From the NCBI GenBank assembly GCA_018898235.1, contig JAHIJU010000337.1, positions 1 to 8,498 on the forward strand: 8,498 nt of DNA. The letters run 5' to 3'. Position numbers and translations under genes: made by a program. Positions 1 to 7,106 of this stretch are shown in pieces. The notes beneath the pieces are model-generated. The model had not been told where the DNA came from. It did no database searches and saw nothing but the letters and a program-made list of their open reading frames with translations. How positions within the stretch are numbered: the stretch's first letter is position 1; every line of letters starts with the position of its first letter. Origin of the DNA: Actinomycetota bacterium. Lineage in GTDB: Bacteria; Actinomycetota; Actinomycetes; Actinomycetales; Cellulomonadaceae.

Positions 1-1
1 C

Positions 2-526
2 ACGTTGGTCAACGAGTGGTCGCTGTTCAGCCCGACGAGCGGCACGTCCAGCCCGTCCGAGCGCACCATCTCGTTCCACGTGGGCTGGAACCTGCGCCCG
101 CTCGTGGAACGCACCTGGAACATCGACTGCGAGTACGACCGTTCGGGCATGGCCCTGGAGAGCGCCGTCCGGTACGACGACGAGGCCGCCGGGCGCCGCA
201 TCCCCGACCTCATCGTGCACCGCCGCGGGCGCCTCGGCCCCGAGGACAACCTGCTGCTCCTCGAGCTGTCCGCCGACCATGCGACGCGGGGGACGGCGGC
301 GGGCGACTTCGGGCACGCCCAGGCGATCCAGAAGCGATTCGGCTACGCGTACGCCGTGCTGCTCGACCTGCACCTGGGCGACGACCCGTCGGTCGTGACG
401 CCCCGCCCGACCTGGCACTGGGCGACGCTGGAGGGCGGCCCCGTCACACGGGAGCCCCTCGACGTCTACACACCCGAGGTGCTGGCCGACATCCTCGGCC
501 GCGGCTCCGCGCGCCTGGAGGGCTGA
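2..526 (+). CDS. PD-(D/E)XK-like hypothetical protein, 5' end cut by the window
   Basis: The reading frame is open to the left edge, so this is probably the C-terminal part of a longer protein. A TTG at position 5 could be a start, but no ribosome binding site can be judged. Numbering from that TTG, residues 19-89 resemble a widespread family of small hypothetical proteins with a PD-(D/E)XK nuclease-like core. It shows an early SER, then WNIDCEYDRSG (38-48), then IPDLIVHRRG (66-75), then LLLLELSAD (83-91). Family members usually end this core in E-x-K; here it reads E87-L88-S89, so the catalytic lysine is absent. The next stretch (101-121), with a Tyr-rich FGYAYAVLLDL segment, fits the helix and strand that normally follow the core. 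Nuclease activity therefore looks doubtful, and the true role is unknown. There are no membrane segments. The gene is followed by a strong hairpin and a 92-bp gap, so it is likely transcribed separately from the cyclase genes. The fold assignment is by motif reading only. Confidence 0.75.
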   Translation, partial: TLVNEWSLFSPTSGTSSPSERTISFHVGWNLRPLVERTWNIDCEYDRSGMALESAVRYDDEAAGRRIPDLIVHRRGRLGPEDNLLLLELSADHATRGTAAGDFGHAQAIQKRFGYAYAVLLDLHLGDDPSVVTPRPTWHWATLEGGPVTREPLDVYTPEVLADILGRGSARLEG

Positions 527-536
527 AAGGCCCTCC
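517..536 (+). terminator. GAAA-tetraloop hairpin over the stop codon, probable terminator
   Basis: GGAGGGCT and GGCCCTCC form an 8-bp stem (seven Watson-Crick pairs and one closing T-G wobble) around a GAAA loop. The TGA stop codon of the upstream gene (524-526) begins at the loop edge. GNRA loops on GC-rich stems are very stable. No T-run follows, which is common for terminators in high-GC actinobacteria. It could instead protect the 3' end of the transcript. Confidence 0.5.
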
Positions 537-545
537 TACGAGCGG

Positions 546-556
546 TGACCTGGTCA
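546..556. promoter_or_regulatory. Odd palindrome TGACCTGGTCA, possible operator
   Basis: A perfect 11-bp inverted repeat, TGACC-T-GGTCA, extended outward by one mismatch and then a further G-C pair. It lies 62 bp upstream of the first cyclase gene, in the only intergenic space where a promoter for that gene could sit. No convincing -10/-35 pair was seen beside it. A palindrome this short can arise by chance. Confidence 0.2.
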
Positions 557-606
557 TCTGCTCAATCCGCACCGATCTGCGCCGATGGATGAGTCAGACG
601 CCGATC

Positions 607-612
607 GAGGGG
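607..612 (+). promoter_or_regulatory. Ribosome binding site of the first GGDEF gene
   Basis: GAGGGG lies 6 nt before the ATG at 619. It is a good Shine-Dalgarno match and supports that start. Confidence 0.6.
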
Positions 613-618
613 TGAGCC

Positions 619-2133
619 ATGACAGGGCTCGGGGGAGCCTGTGCTGCGGCGGGGTTGTTGACTGCCGTCGTCGCGGCCGTGGGCGCGGTGCACGAGGCGC
701 GTCGTCGCGACACGCCGTCGGCACTGTCGCGCGCGCTCATCTGGATCGGCGTGCTGCTCTGGGCGTCGGCCGCCCCGCTGGCGCTGTTCACCGGTTCACC
801 CTCCCCGGTGATCCTGCTCATCCCGGGCACCACCCTCACCGCGGCCGGCGTCGGCTTCACCGTGCTGGTGCGCGCGGACCTCGTCCGGCTGCTCAGTCCC
901 TGGCGGATCGCCATGGCGGCCTGCGTGCCCGTCGGGGTGCTCGCCGCGGCCCGCTCCCCGCTGGTGCTCAGTGAGCTGCACCCGTCGGCCACCACGGGCT
1001 GGGACTTCACACCGGGCCCACTGAGCTGGCTCCTCGTCCTGTGGGTGTGCCTGTACCTGCTGGTCGTCGCCGTGATCGAGCTCGCGACCGCCATGCAGGC
1101 CGTGGGTCCGCTGCGCACCGACGTGGTGGTCGACGGGGTGCGGGTGCTGGTCGGGACGACGGTCGTGTTCGGTCTCCTGGTCGTCGCGCCGTGGCGGCCG
1201 CTGCTGGCCCTCGTCCCGACCGTGGTGGCGGTCGGGATGCTCGTCGGCTGGCGTGCGGGCGGCCGTCGCGGCAGCGGTCGCTGGATGCAGGTCTCCACGT
1301 CGCAGGTGCTGGACCGCATCAGTGACGCCGTCGTCGTGCTCGGCCCGGACGGCTCGGTGGCGGATGCGAACTGCCGGGCCCGGACCCTCCTGCTGACCCC
1401 CGGCTTCAGCGGCCGGTCACGCCGGCCGCGCCTTCTGCTCGACCAGGAGCTGCGGGTCGCGATCACCGCCGACGGTGAACGGACCGTCACCCTCACCGGG
1501 GGACGTGCCGTGCGGGTCCGGGTCGTCACGGTCAAGGAGCTCGGGTACCCCGTTGCACGCATCGTGTCCGCGCGGGACATCACCGAGCTCGAACAGGTGC
1601 GCGCCGAGCTGCACGAGCTCGCGGGCCGGGACCCGCTCACCGGGCTCCGCAACCGCCGGCACCTGGCGGGCAAGCTCGCGGCGATCATGGGCCGAGCCGC
1701 GGAGTCGGACGAGCCGCTCACCCTGGCGATGGTCGACCTGGACAACCTCAAGCAGCTCAACGACGTCCGCGGCCACCAGGTCGGGGACCAGACGCTGCGG
1801 GCCGTCGCCGACATCCTGCGCACCGGCCGCGGCCCCGACGACCTCGTCGTGCGCACCGGAGGCGACGAGTTCATCGTCCTCATGCCGGGGACCGGCGCCG
1901 ACCAGGCGCTCGACCGGGCAGAGGCGTGGCGGCGCCACGCCGCGCGGACCGATCCACGCGACCCGGCCCCGCTGCCCCCCTTCACCCTGAGCGTCGGCAT
2001 CGCCCAGATGACCTCGGGGATGACCTCCGAGACCTTCCAGGGTGCGGCCGACGACGCTCTCTACCTCGCCAAGGCCTCGGGACGGGACCAGGTCAGACTG
2101 AGCCGTCTGGTGACTGCGCGGTCACCACGATGA
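619..2133 (+). CDS. Membrane 7TM-PAS-GGDEF protein, probable diguanylate cyclase (first of pair)
   Basis: This protein probably makes c-di-GMP from two GTP molecules at the inner face of the membrane. It has 504 residues. Seven hydrophobic segments (about 7-25, 37-57, 62-84, 95-112, 136-158, 171-190, 195-211) match the layout of the 7TM sensor found at the N-terminus of some histidine kinases. A PAS-like domain follows (about 227-323), starting QVLDRISDAVVVLGPDGSV and ending in the ARDITEL linker typical of PAS-GGDEF joints. The GGDEF domain spans about 335-495, with RDPLTGLRNRR (337-347), DLDNLKQLND (373-382) and an intact GGDEF (414-418). The metal ligand D373 and guanine-contact positions N381 and D390 are present. 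The inhibitory I-site is not in register: the only RxxD (404-407) lies one residue too far from GGDEF, with Gly at the usual Arg position. There is no EAL or HD-GYP domain. The start has a good ribosome binding site. The last four bases overlap the start of its paralogue. The sensed signal is unknown. Confidence 0.9.
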   Translation: MTGLGGACAAAGLLTAVVAAVGAVHEARRRDTPSALSRALIWIGVLLWASAAPLALFTGSPSPVILLIPGTTLTAAGVGFTVLVRADLVRLLSPWRIAMAACVPVGVLAAARSPLVLSELHPSATTGWDFTPGPLSWLLVLWVCLYLLVVAVIELATAMQAVGPLRTDVVVDGVRVLVGTTVVFGLLVVAPWRPLLALVPTVVAVGMLVGWRAGGRRGSGRWMQVSTSQVLDRISDAVVVLGPDGSVADANCRARTLLLTPGFSGRSRRPRLLLDQELRVAITADGERTVTLTGGRAVRVRVVTVKELGYPVARIVSARDITELEQVRAELHELAGRDPLTGLRNRRHLAGKLAAIMGRAAESDEPLTLAMVDLDNLKQLNDVRGHQVGDQTLRAVADILRTGRGPDDLVVRTGGDEFIVLMPGTGADQALDRAEAWRRHAARTDPRDPAPLPPFTLSVGIAQMTSGMTSETFQGAADDALYLAKASGRDQVRLSRLVTARSPR

Positions 2134-3644
2134 GCACCCCGACGCCGCTCGACCTCCTCGCCATCGCCGCCTCCTGCCTCGTCCTCGAACAGCTGCTCGA
2201 GCTGTTCCTGCGGCCCCGGGGCGTGCTGCGGGGGCCGCTCTCCTTCGCCCTCGGCGGCGCCGCGGTCTGGACGCTCGCGGCCACGGCCGTCGACATCGGA
2301 GGGCTCAGCACCTCGGGGGTGCTGGTGCTCGCAGCCGTGCAGATGGTGTCCTCGTGGGCGGTGGTGCTCGGGGGCACCTGGATGGCCCTGATCATCAGCT
2401 ACCGGGGCCACCTGGTCGATCCGTACCTGCTCGCCCTGGCCTGCACCCCCGCCGTCGCCATGGTGGGACTGCTCGCCACCCAGCCGACCCGGCCGCTGGT
2501 CGTGACGCGCATCGTCGGGACGGCGGCGGGCAGCGTCATCCAGTGGGGCCCGGCGTTCTGGGCCTTCACCCTCGCTGCCGGTGCACTCGTCGGCGTGATC
2601 TGCGCGCTCGCCGTCGGCGCCACGGTCGCCACCGTCCGGGGTCAACGCAGAGCCATGGTCATCGTCATGCTCCTGGTCGCCCCGGCGGGCGTCTCCTGGG
2701 CCTTCTTCGTCGCCGACCCCGTCTCGGGGCGGTGGTCGCTGGTTCCCCCGCTGCTGCTGTCCCTCGCGCTGCTGATCTGGGCACATCTGCACCACCGGCT
2801 CCCCGGGCTGGCGCACCTGCCCATCACTGCCGTCCGGGTGATGCGGGAGGTGCAGAGCGGGGTGGTCGTCCTGACGCCGGAGCTGATCGTGCTCGAGACC
2901 AACGCCGCAGCCCGGGCGATGCTCTGCGCCTCCACCTGTCTGCAGGAGGACGACCTGGTCGGGCGCCCCTGGCGGGAGATCGTCGATCCGGTGCTGGCCA
3001 TCCTGCCCGGTGGTGGCCGGACCCTCACGGCGACCACGGAGCGCGGCCGGGTGCTCGAGCTCATGGTCGAGGACGTCGGCGGCGACGGGACCCTCCCGGC
3101 GCTGGTGGTCGCCGCGAGCGACGTCACCGAGCTGTCGGAGCTGCGGGCCCACCTGGCCGACCAGGCCACCCGCGACCCGATGACCGGCGCCCGCAACCGG
3201 CGGTTCCTCGACGCACGCCTGCCGAGCTTCGTCGCGGCGGTCGACCGCAATCACGACATGAGCGTGCTGATGCTCGACATCGACCTGTTCAAGCTGGTGA
3301 ACGACCTGCACGGGCATGCCATGGGTGACCGGGTCGTGATCGCCATCGCCGAGGAGGCGGCGGCCGCGCTGCCACCCGGCGGCGAGCTGGTGCGCACCGG
3401 CGGCGACGAGTTCCTCCTGCTGCTGCCCGACACCGACGAGGTGGCCGCGGCACAGACCGGTGATCTCGTGCGACGCCGGTGCGCCCAGCTGCAGTTCGCC
3501 ACCCACGGCCCCCCTGTCCGCGTCACGGTGAGCGCGGGGGTGGCCCACTGCCTCCCCGGGATGAGTGCGGACGACCTGCTCAGCGCTGTCGACCGCGCGC
3601 TGTACCGCGCGAAGGACGCCGGGCGCGACATGACCCATGCCTGA
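2130..3644 (+). CDS. Membrane 7TM-PAS-GGDEF protein, probable diguanylate cyclase (second of pair)
   Basis: A paralogue of the gene before it, with the same layout and also exactly 504 residues. The ATG sits in an ATGA overlap with the upstream stop and has no strong ribosome binding site of its own, which points to translational coupling. The frame is open further upstream, but that part overlaps the first GGDEF domain and is not credible as coding. Hydrophobic segments lie near 7-27, 36-55, 62-90, 98-117, 140-166, 174-196 and 203-219. The stretch around WGPAFWAFTLAAG (139-151) fits the 7TM histidine-kinase sensor family. A PAS-like domain covers about 236-335 (QSGVVVLTPELIVLETNAAA, 242-261; SDVTELSELR, 330-339). 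The GGDEF domain covers about 346-500: RDPMTGARNRRFL (348-360), DIDLFKLVND (383-392), GGDEF (424-428), and D383, N391 and D400 are kept. No RxxD I-site precedes GGDEF, so product inhibition is unlikely. There is no phosphodiesterase domain. lysX follows after 87 bp on the same strand. Confidence 0.9.
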   Translation: MSTPTPLDLLAIAASCLVLEQLLELFLRPRGVLRGPLSFALGGAAVWTLAATAVDIGGLSTSGVLVLAAVQMVSSWAVVLGGTWMALIISYRGHLVDPYLLALACTPAVAMVGLLATQPTRPLVVTRIVGTAAGSVIQWGPAFWAFTLAAGALVGVICALAVGATVATVRGQRRAMVIVMLLVAPAGVSWAFFVADPVSGRWSLVPPLLLSLALLIWAHLHHRLPGLAHLPITAVRVMREVQSGVVVLTPELIVLETNAAARAMLCASTCLQEDDLVGRPWREIVDPVLAILPGGGRTLTATTERGRVLELMVEDVGGDGTLPALVVAASDVTELSELRAHLADQATRDPMTGARNRRFLDARLPSFVAAVDRNHDMSVLMLDIDLFKLVNDLHGHAMGDRVVIAIAEEAAAALPPGGELVRTGGDEFLLLLPDTDEVAAAQTGDLVRRRCAQLQFATHGPPVRVTVSAGVAHCLPGMSADDLLSAVDRALYRAKDAGRDMTHA

Positions 3645-3692
3645 TCGGTGCGTCATCCGGTGCCGCGTCCCACCGCCGGTCAGAATCGGACC

Positions 3693-3708
3693 GGGCGGCA
3701 ACCCGCCC
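3693..3708 (+). other. GC hairpin in the leader of lysX
   Basis: GGGCGG and CCGCCC form a 6-bp stem around a CAAC loop, 8 nt before the lysX ribosome binding site. It could be a weak terminator of the cyclase pair or a structure that modulates lysX translation. No T-run follows, and chance is possible at this GC content. Confidence 0.25.
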
Positions 3709-3716
3709 AGCCACCG

Positions 3717-3723
3717 AAGGGAG
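3717..3723 (+). promoter_or_regulatory. Ribosome binding site that fixes the lysX start
   Basis: AAGGGAG lies 8 nt before GTG at 3732. The in-frame GTG at 3648, only 3 nt after the preceding stop, has no comparable site. The 28 residues it would add are Pro/Arg/Gln-rich and unlike a protein N-terminus, so the start is placed at 3732. Confidence 0.7.
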
Positions 3724-3731
3724 TCGCCGTC

Positions 3732-6700
3732 GTGAGCATCGCGTCACACCCGACCGGGGGCGCCACGACCGTGCGGCCACCCGCCGCCGCGCGCGTCGAC
3801 ACCGGTGACGACCGCTGGCCGGACTGGTTGTCAACCACCTGCCTGCTGCTGGCCGCCTTCGTCGTGTTCGTCTCGGCGGTGCCGCACCTGCGCCGCTACT
3901 TCGCCAAACCGGACGACCTGGTGTCCCTGGTCCTGCTCCCGGTGCTGCCGAACCTCACCTACGCCGCACTGCTGGTGGCGTTGGCCGTCGCACTGCGCCG
4001 CCGGCTGCGCCCCGCCTGGTGGGCGTTCCTCGTGCTGCTCGTGCTGCTGCCCGTGCTGGGACGGGTGACGGGTCTGCTCGCGGGCGAGTTCGTCGTGCTC
4101 AACGCCATCGGGCTGGTGATCAGCCTGACGTTCCTCACGGTGGCGTTCCACGCCAGGCGGCAGTTCCCTGCCCGACCCCCGCGTGCCTCCGGCCTGCGCG
4201 CCTTCGTGTTCTTCTTCCTCGGGTCCGCCGTCGTGACCTATCTGGGTGCCGGCCTGCTCATCCGCACGGGCACCTTCACCGACCTGTCGGCCGCCTGGGA
4301 CGCCATGGGTGACGTCCTGGCCGGCGACCTCGGGTTCTTCGGGTCGGACGGGACGGCCCGCGCGCACTGGTGGGTGCGCCTGGTGATCGGCGGCATGGGC
4401 GCTGTGGTGGTGCTCGGTTCGGCGGCCATCTGGTTGCGGGCGCCTCGATCGAGCCACACCCTGACCGCCGCGGACGAGGCCCGGGTCCGCACCCTGGGAC
4501 GCGACTTCGGCGAGGCCGACTCGCTCGGCTACTTCGCCACCCGCCGCGACAAGGCCGTCGTCTGGGACACGGGCGATGCGGCGACGGCCAGGTCCGGTGT
4601 GTCCTACCGGGTGGTCGGCGGGGTGAGCCTGGCCAGCGGCAACCCGCTGGGCAACCCGGAGCACTGGTCCGGGGCGATCGACGCCTGGCGCGAGGACGCC
4701 CGCGCCCACGGCTGGTCGCTCGCCGTGATGGCGGCCGGTGCGGCGGGCGCCCGCGCCTACGCCGACGCCGGGCTCACCGCCTACCAGATCGGTGACGAGG
4801 CGATCCTCGACCTGACGGACTTCTCGCTCGCCGAGCCCGCGCTCAAACCGGTGCGGCAGGCGGTTCAACGGCTACGCCGCCGCGGGTACGACACCCAGGT
4901 GCGCACCCACGGGATGCTCGACCCGGAGGACTTCAGCAGACTCGCCGCCTCGGCGACCCGCTGGCGCGGTGACGGCGGTGACGAACGCGGCTTCTCGATG
5001 GCGCTGGGGCGGCTCGGCGACCCGCTCGACTCCGGATGCGTCCTGGTCGAGGCCTTCGACTCGGAGGGGACGCTGCGCGGTTTCCTGTCCCTCGTGCCAT
5101 GGGGCCGCGGCGGGTTGTCGCTCGACCTCATGCGCCGCGACCCGACGGCGGACAACGGCATCGTCGAGCTCCTGGTCAGCACGATCGCCGAACATGCGCC
5201 ACGACTGGCGACCCGCCGCCTGTCGCTCAACTTCGCGATGTTCCGCGAGGCGTTCGCCCGGGGCGAGGAGCTGGGCGCCGGACCGCTCGCCCGGCTCGCC
5301 CGCACGGCACTGCTGCTGGCCAGCCGCACCTGGCAGCTGGAGTCGCTGTACCGGTCGAACGCGAAGTACCAGCCGGCCTGGCAGCCGCGGTTCATCTGCT
5401 TCGAGTACGCCTCGGACCTGCCCCGTGCGGGTCTGGCCGCCGGCAGCGCCGAGGGCTTCCTCACCCGCCCGTCGATCAGGACCCTGATCGCACGGCGCCG
5501 CCGGACGGACCAGGCGGCGCTCACCCGGGAGGCCGAGGGCTATGCGGTCGCGGTCCGGGCACTCATCCCGCCGGAGCCGGACGCTGTCGAGCAGATCCTC
5601 GCCGCGCGCAAGCTCCCCGACCAGGAGCGGGTGCGTCGGGCCAAGCTCGCGGCACTCACCGAGGCGGGGATCGAGGCCTATCCGGTGGGCTACCCGCGCA
5701 CCGCGACGCTCGCCGAGGTCCGCGCCGGGGCCGGGGCGGTGCTGAGCTCCCAGCCGGTGTCGGTCACCGGCCGTGTGCTGCGCAAGCGCGACCACGGTGG
5801 CCTGTGCTTCCTGTCGCTGCGCGACGGCTCGGGGGACCTGCAGGTCATGGCCTCGCGCGAGTCGCTGGGCGTCGACCAGCACCAGCAGTTCCGCGGGCTC
5901 GACCTGGGCGACCATGTCGGTGTCACCGGCACGGTGGTCCGCACCCGGACGGGTGAGCTCACGGTCGAGGCCACGTCGTTCGCCCTCACCAGCAAGTCCC
6001 TGCGGCCGCTGCCGGACAAGCGCCACGGGCTCACCGACCCGGAGGCCCGGGTCCGGCTGCGGTACGTCGACCTCATCGTCCGGCCGGAGGCCCGGAAGGT
6101 GGCCTACCTACGTTCGACGGTGGTCCGCTCGATCCGGGAGTCGTTGCAGGCCCGCGGCTTCGTCGAGGTGGAGACGCCGATCCTGCAGCTCGTGCACGGC
6201 GGCGCGAATGCGCGCCCGTTCCGCACCCACATCAACGCCTACGACCTGGACCTGTCGTTGCGGATCGCCACCGAGCTGCACCTCAAGCGGCTGGTGGTGG
6301 GCGGGATGGAGCAGGTGTTCGAGCTCGGGCGCCAGTTCCGCAACGAGGGCGCCGACTCCTCGCACAACCCGGAGTTCACCTCGCTCGAGGTGTACGGCAC
6401 CTACGGCGACTACACGACAATGCGGGTGCTCACCCAGGAGCTCATCCAGGAGGCCGCGGTCGCGGTGTTCGGCGAGCCGGTCGCCCGTCGGCTGCAGCCC
6501 GACGGCAGCATCCAGGAGGTCGACCTGTCGGGGAGCTGGCCGGCGATCCCGATCTGCACGGCCGTCTCGAACGCCCTGGGCGAACAGGTCACCCCGGACA
6601 CGCCGTCGCACGTGCTGCTGGCCCACGCCACCCGGCTCGGCCTGGACCTCGACCCGGCCTCGTCCTGGGGCGCGGTGCTCGAGGAGGTCTACGGCGAGCT

Positions 6701-7076
6701 CTGCGAGTCGAAGACCACGTTGCCGGTGTTCTACACCGACTTCCCGCGGGACACCTCGCCGCTGACCCGCGCCCACCGCGACGATCCGCGGCTGGTGGAG
6801 AAGTGGGACCTCGTGATGTGGGCCTCGGAGCAGGGCACCGCCTACTCCGAGCTCATCGACCCCGTCGACCAGCGGGCCCGGCTGGTGGAGCAGTCACTGG
6901 CCGCTGCCGCGGGGGACACCGAGGCGATGGAGGTGGACGAGGACTTCCTGCGCGCCCTGGAGTACGGCATGCCGCCCACGGGTGGGATGGGTCTGGGGGT
7001 GGACCGGCTCGTCATGAACCTCACCGGGTTGGGCATCCGGGACACGATCCTGTTCCCGATCGTCCGGCCCAGCTGA
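3732..7076 (+). CDS. lysX: Bifunctional lysylphosphatidylglycerol synthetase/lysine--tRNA ligase LysX
   Basis: This 1114-residue fusion charges tRNA-Lys with lysine and transfers the lysine to phosphatidylglycerol, giving a cationic lipid that protects against cationic peptides and some antibiotics. About six membrane segments (near 33-53, 62-87, 95-112, 120-139, 157-178, 213-235) form the N-terminal part. An MprF-type DUF2156 lysyltransferase domain follows (about 245-560), with DSLGYFATRRDK (263-274), LSLDLMRR (462-469) and the SLYRSNAKYQPAWQPRF region (538-553). A full class II lysyl-tRNA synthetase follows from about 625. It has an OB fold (675-752), motif 1 around 794-818, GGANARPF (823-830), motif 2 with FRNEG (869-873) and HNPEF (878-882), and motif 3 GMGLGVDRL (1085-1093). 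All core aminoacylation motifs look intact. The length is close to mycobacterial LysX (about 1170 residues). The start is GTG 3732, chosen for its ribosome binding site. A separate housekeeping lysS is expected elsewhere. The cyclase pair lies directly upstream on the same strand, and the gene ends 30 bp from a convergent DUF389 gene. In Mycobacterium tuberculosis lysX lies beside infC instead. Confidence 0.96.
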   Translation: MSIASHPTGGATTVRPPAAARVDTGDDRWPDWLSTTCLLLAAFVVFVSAVPHLRRYFAKPDDLVSLVLLPVLPNLTYAALLVALAVALRRRLRPAWWAFLVLLVLLPVLGRVTGLLAGEFVVLNAIGLVISLTFLTVAFHARRQFPARPPRASGLRAFVFFFLGSAVVTYLGAGLLIRTGTFTDLSAAWDAMGDVLAGDLGFFGSDGTARAHWWVRLVIGGMGAVVVLGSAAIWLRAPRSSHTLTAADEARVRTLGRDFGEADSLGYFATRRDKAVVWDTGDAATARSGVSYRVVGGVSLASGNPLGNPEHWSGAIDAWREDARAHGWSLAVMAAGAAGARAYADAGLTAYQIGDEAILDLTDFSLAEPALKPVRQAVQRLRRRGYDTQVRTHGMLDPEDFSRLAASATRWRGDGGDERGFSMALGRLGDPLDSGCVLVEAFDSEGTLRGFLSLVPWGRGGLSLDLMRRDPTADNGIVELLVSTIAEHAPRLATRRLSLNFAMFREAFARGEELGAGPLARLARTALLLASRTWQLESLYRSNAKYQPAWQPRFICFEYASDLPRAGLAAGSAEGFLTRPSIRTLIARRRRTDQAALTREAEGYAVAVRALIPPEPDAVEQILAARKLPDQERVRRAKLAALTEAGIEAYPVGYPRTATLAEVRAGAGAVLSSQPVSVTGRVLRKRDHGGLCFLSLRDGSGDLQVMASRESLGVDQHQQFRGLDLGDHVGVTGTVVRTRTGELTVEATSFALTSKSLRPLPDKRHGLTDPEARVRLRYVDLIVRPEARKVAYLRSTVVRSIRESLQARGFVEVETPILQLVHGGANARPFRTHINAYDLDLSLRIATELHLKRLVVGGMEQVFELGRQFRNEGADSSHNPEFTSLEVYGTYGDYTTMRVLTQELIQEAAVAVFGEPVARRLQPDGSIQEVDLSGSWPAIPICTAVSNALGEQVTPDTPSHVLLAHATRLGLDLDPASSWGAVLEEVYGELCESKTTLPVFYTDFPRDTSPLTRAHRDDPRLVEKWDLVMWASEQGTAYSELIDPVDQRARLVEQSLAAAAGDTEAMEVDEDFLRALEYGMPPTGGMGLGVDRLVMNLTGLGIRDTILFPIVRPS

Positions 7077-7078
7077 CC

Positions 7079-7098
7079 GCCCGGGGTCGCGACCGGGC
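7079..7098. terminator. Palindromic region between convergent genes, possible bidirectional terminator
   Basis: GCCCGG and CCGGGC can pair around an 8-nt loop. The centre also holds the perfect palindrome GGTCGCGACC (7085-7094), and a second palindrome, GCCGGCCGGC, follows at 7097-7106. Together they fill nearly the whole 30-bp gap between the stops of lysX and the DUF389 gene. Being symmetrical, they could end transcription from both sides, but no T-run is present on either strand. Confidence 0.4.
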
Positions 7099-7106
7099 CG
7101 GCCGGC

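Noticed and set aside
594..2000. Long minus-strand frame opposite the first cyclase gene
   Set aside because: Its translation is low-complexity Arg/Ser/Thr-rich with no recognisable domain, as expected opposite a high-GC gene. The plus strand encodes clear 7TM, PAS and GGDEF motifs.
1926..2129. In-frame upstream extension of the second cyclase
   Set aside because: It would overlap the GGDEF domain of the first gene by over 200 bases and reads as a shadow sequence. The ATG in the ATGA overlap gives the same length as the paralogue and a hydrophobic N-terminus.
3681..3686. CAGAAT as a -10 element for lysX
   Set aside because: It matches the consensus weakly and has no -35-like hexamer at a suitable distance.
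2061..3701. 546-codon minus-strand frame opposite the second cyclase gene
   Set aside because: The product is rich in Gly, His, Asp, Arg and Gln with no hydrophobic core, and it lies fully over a well-supported gene. It is a shadow frame.
3648..3731. Earlier GTG start for lysX
   Set aside because: It lies 3 nt after the previous stop with no ribosome binding site of its own, and the added residues look non-coding. GTG 3732 has a well-spaced AAGGGAG.
4872..6026. 384-codon minus-strand frame opposite lysX
   Set aside because: No recognisable domain, a composition typical of a high-GC antisense frame, and complete overlap with conserved LysX domains.
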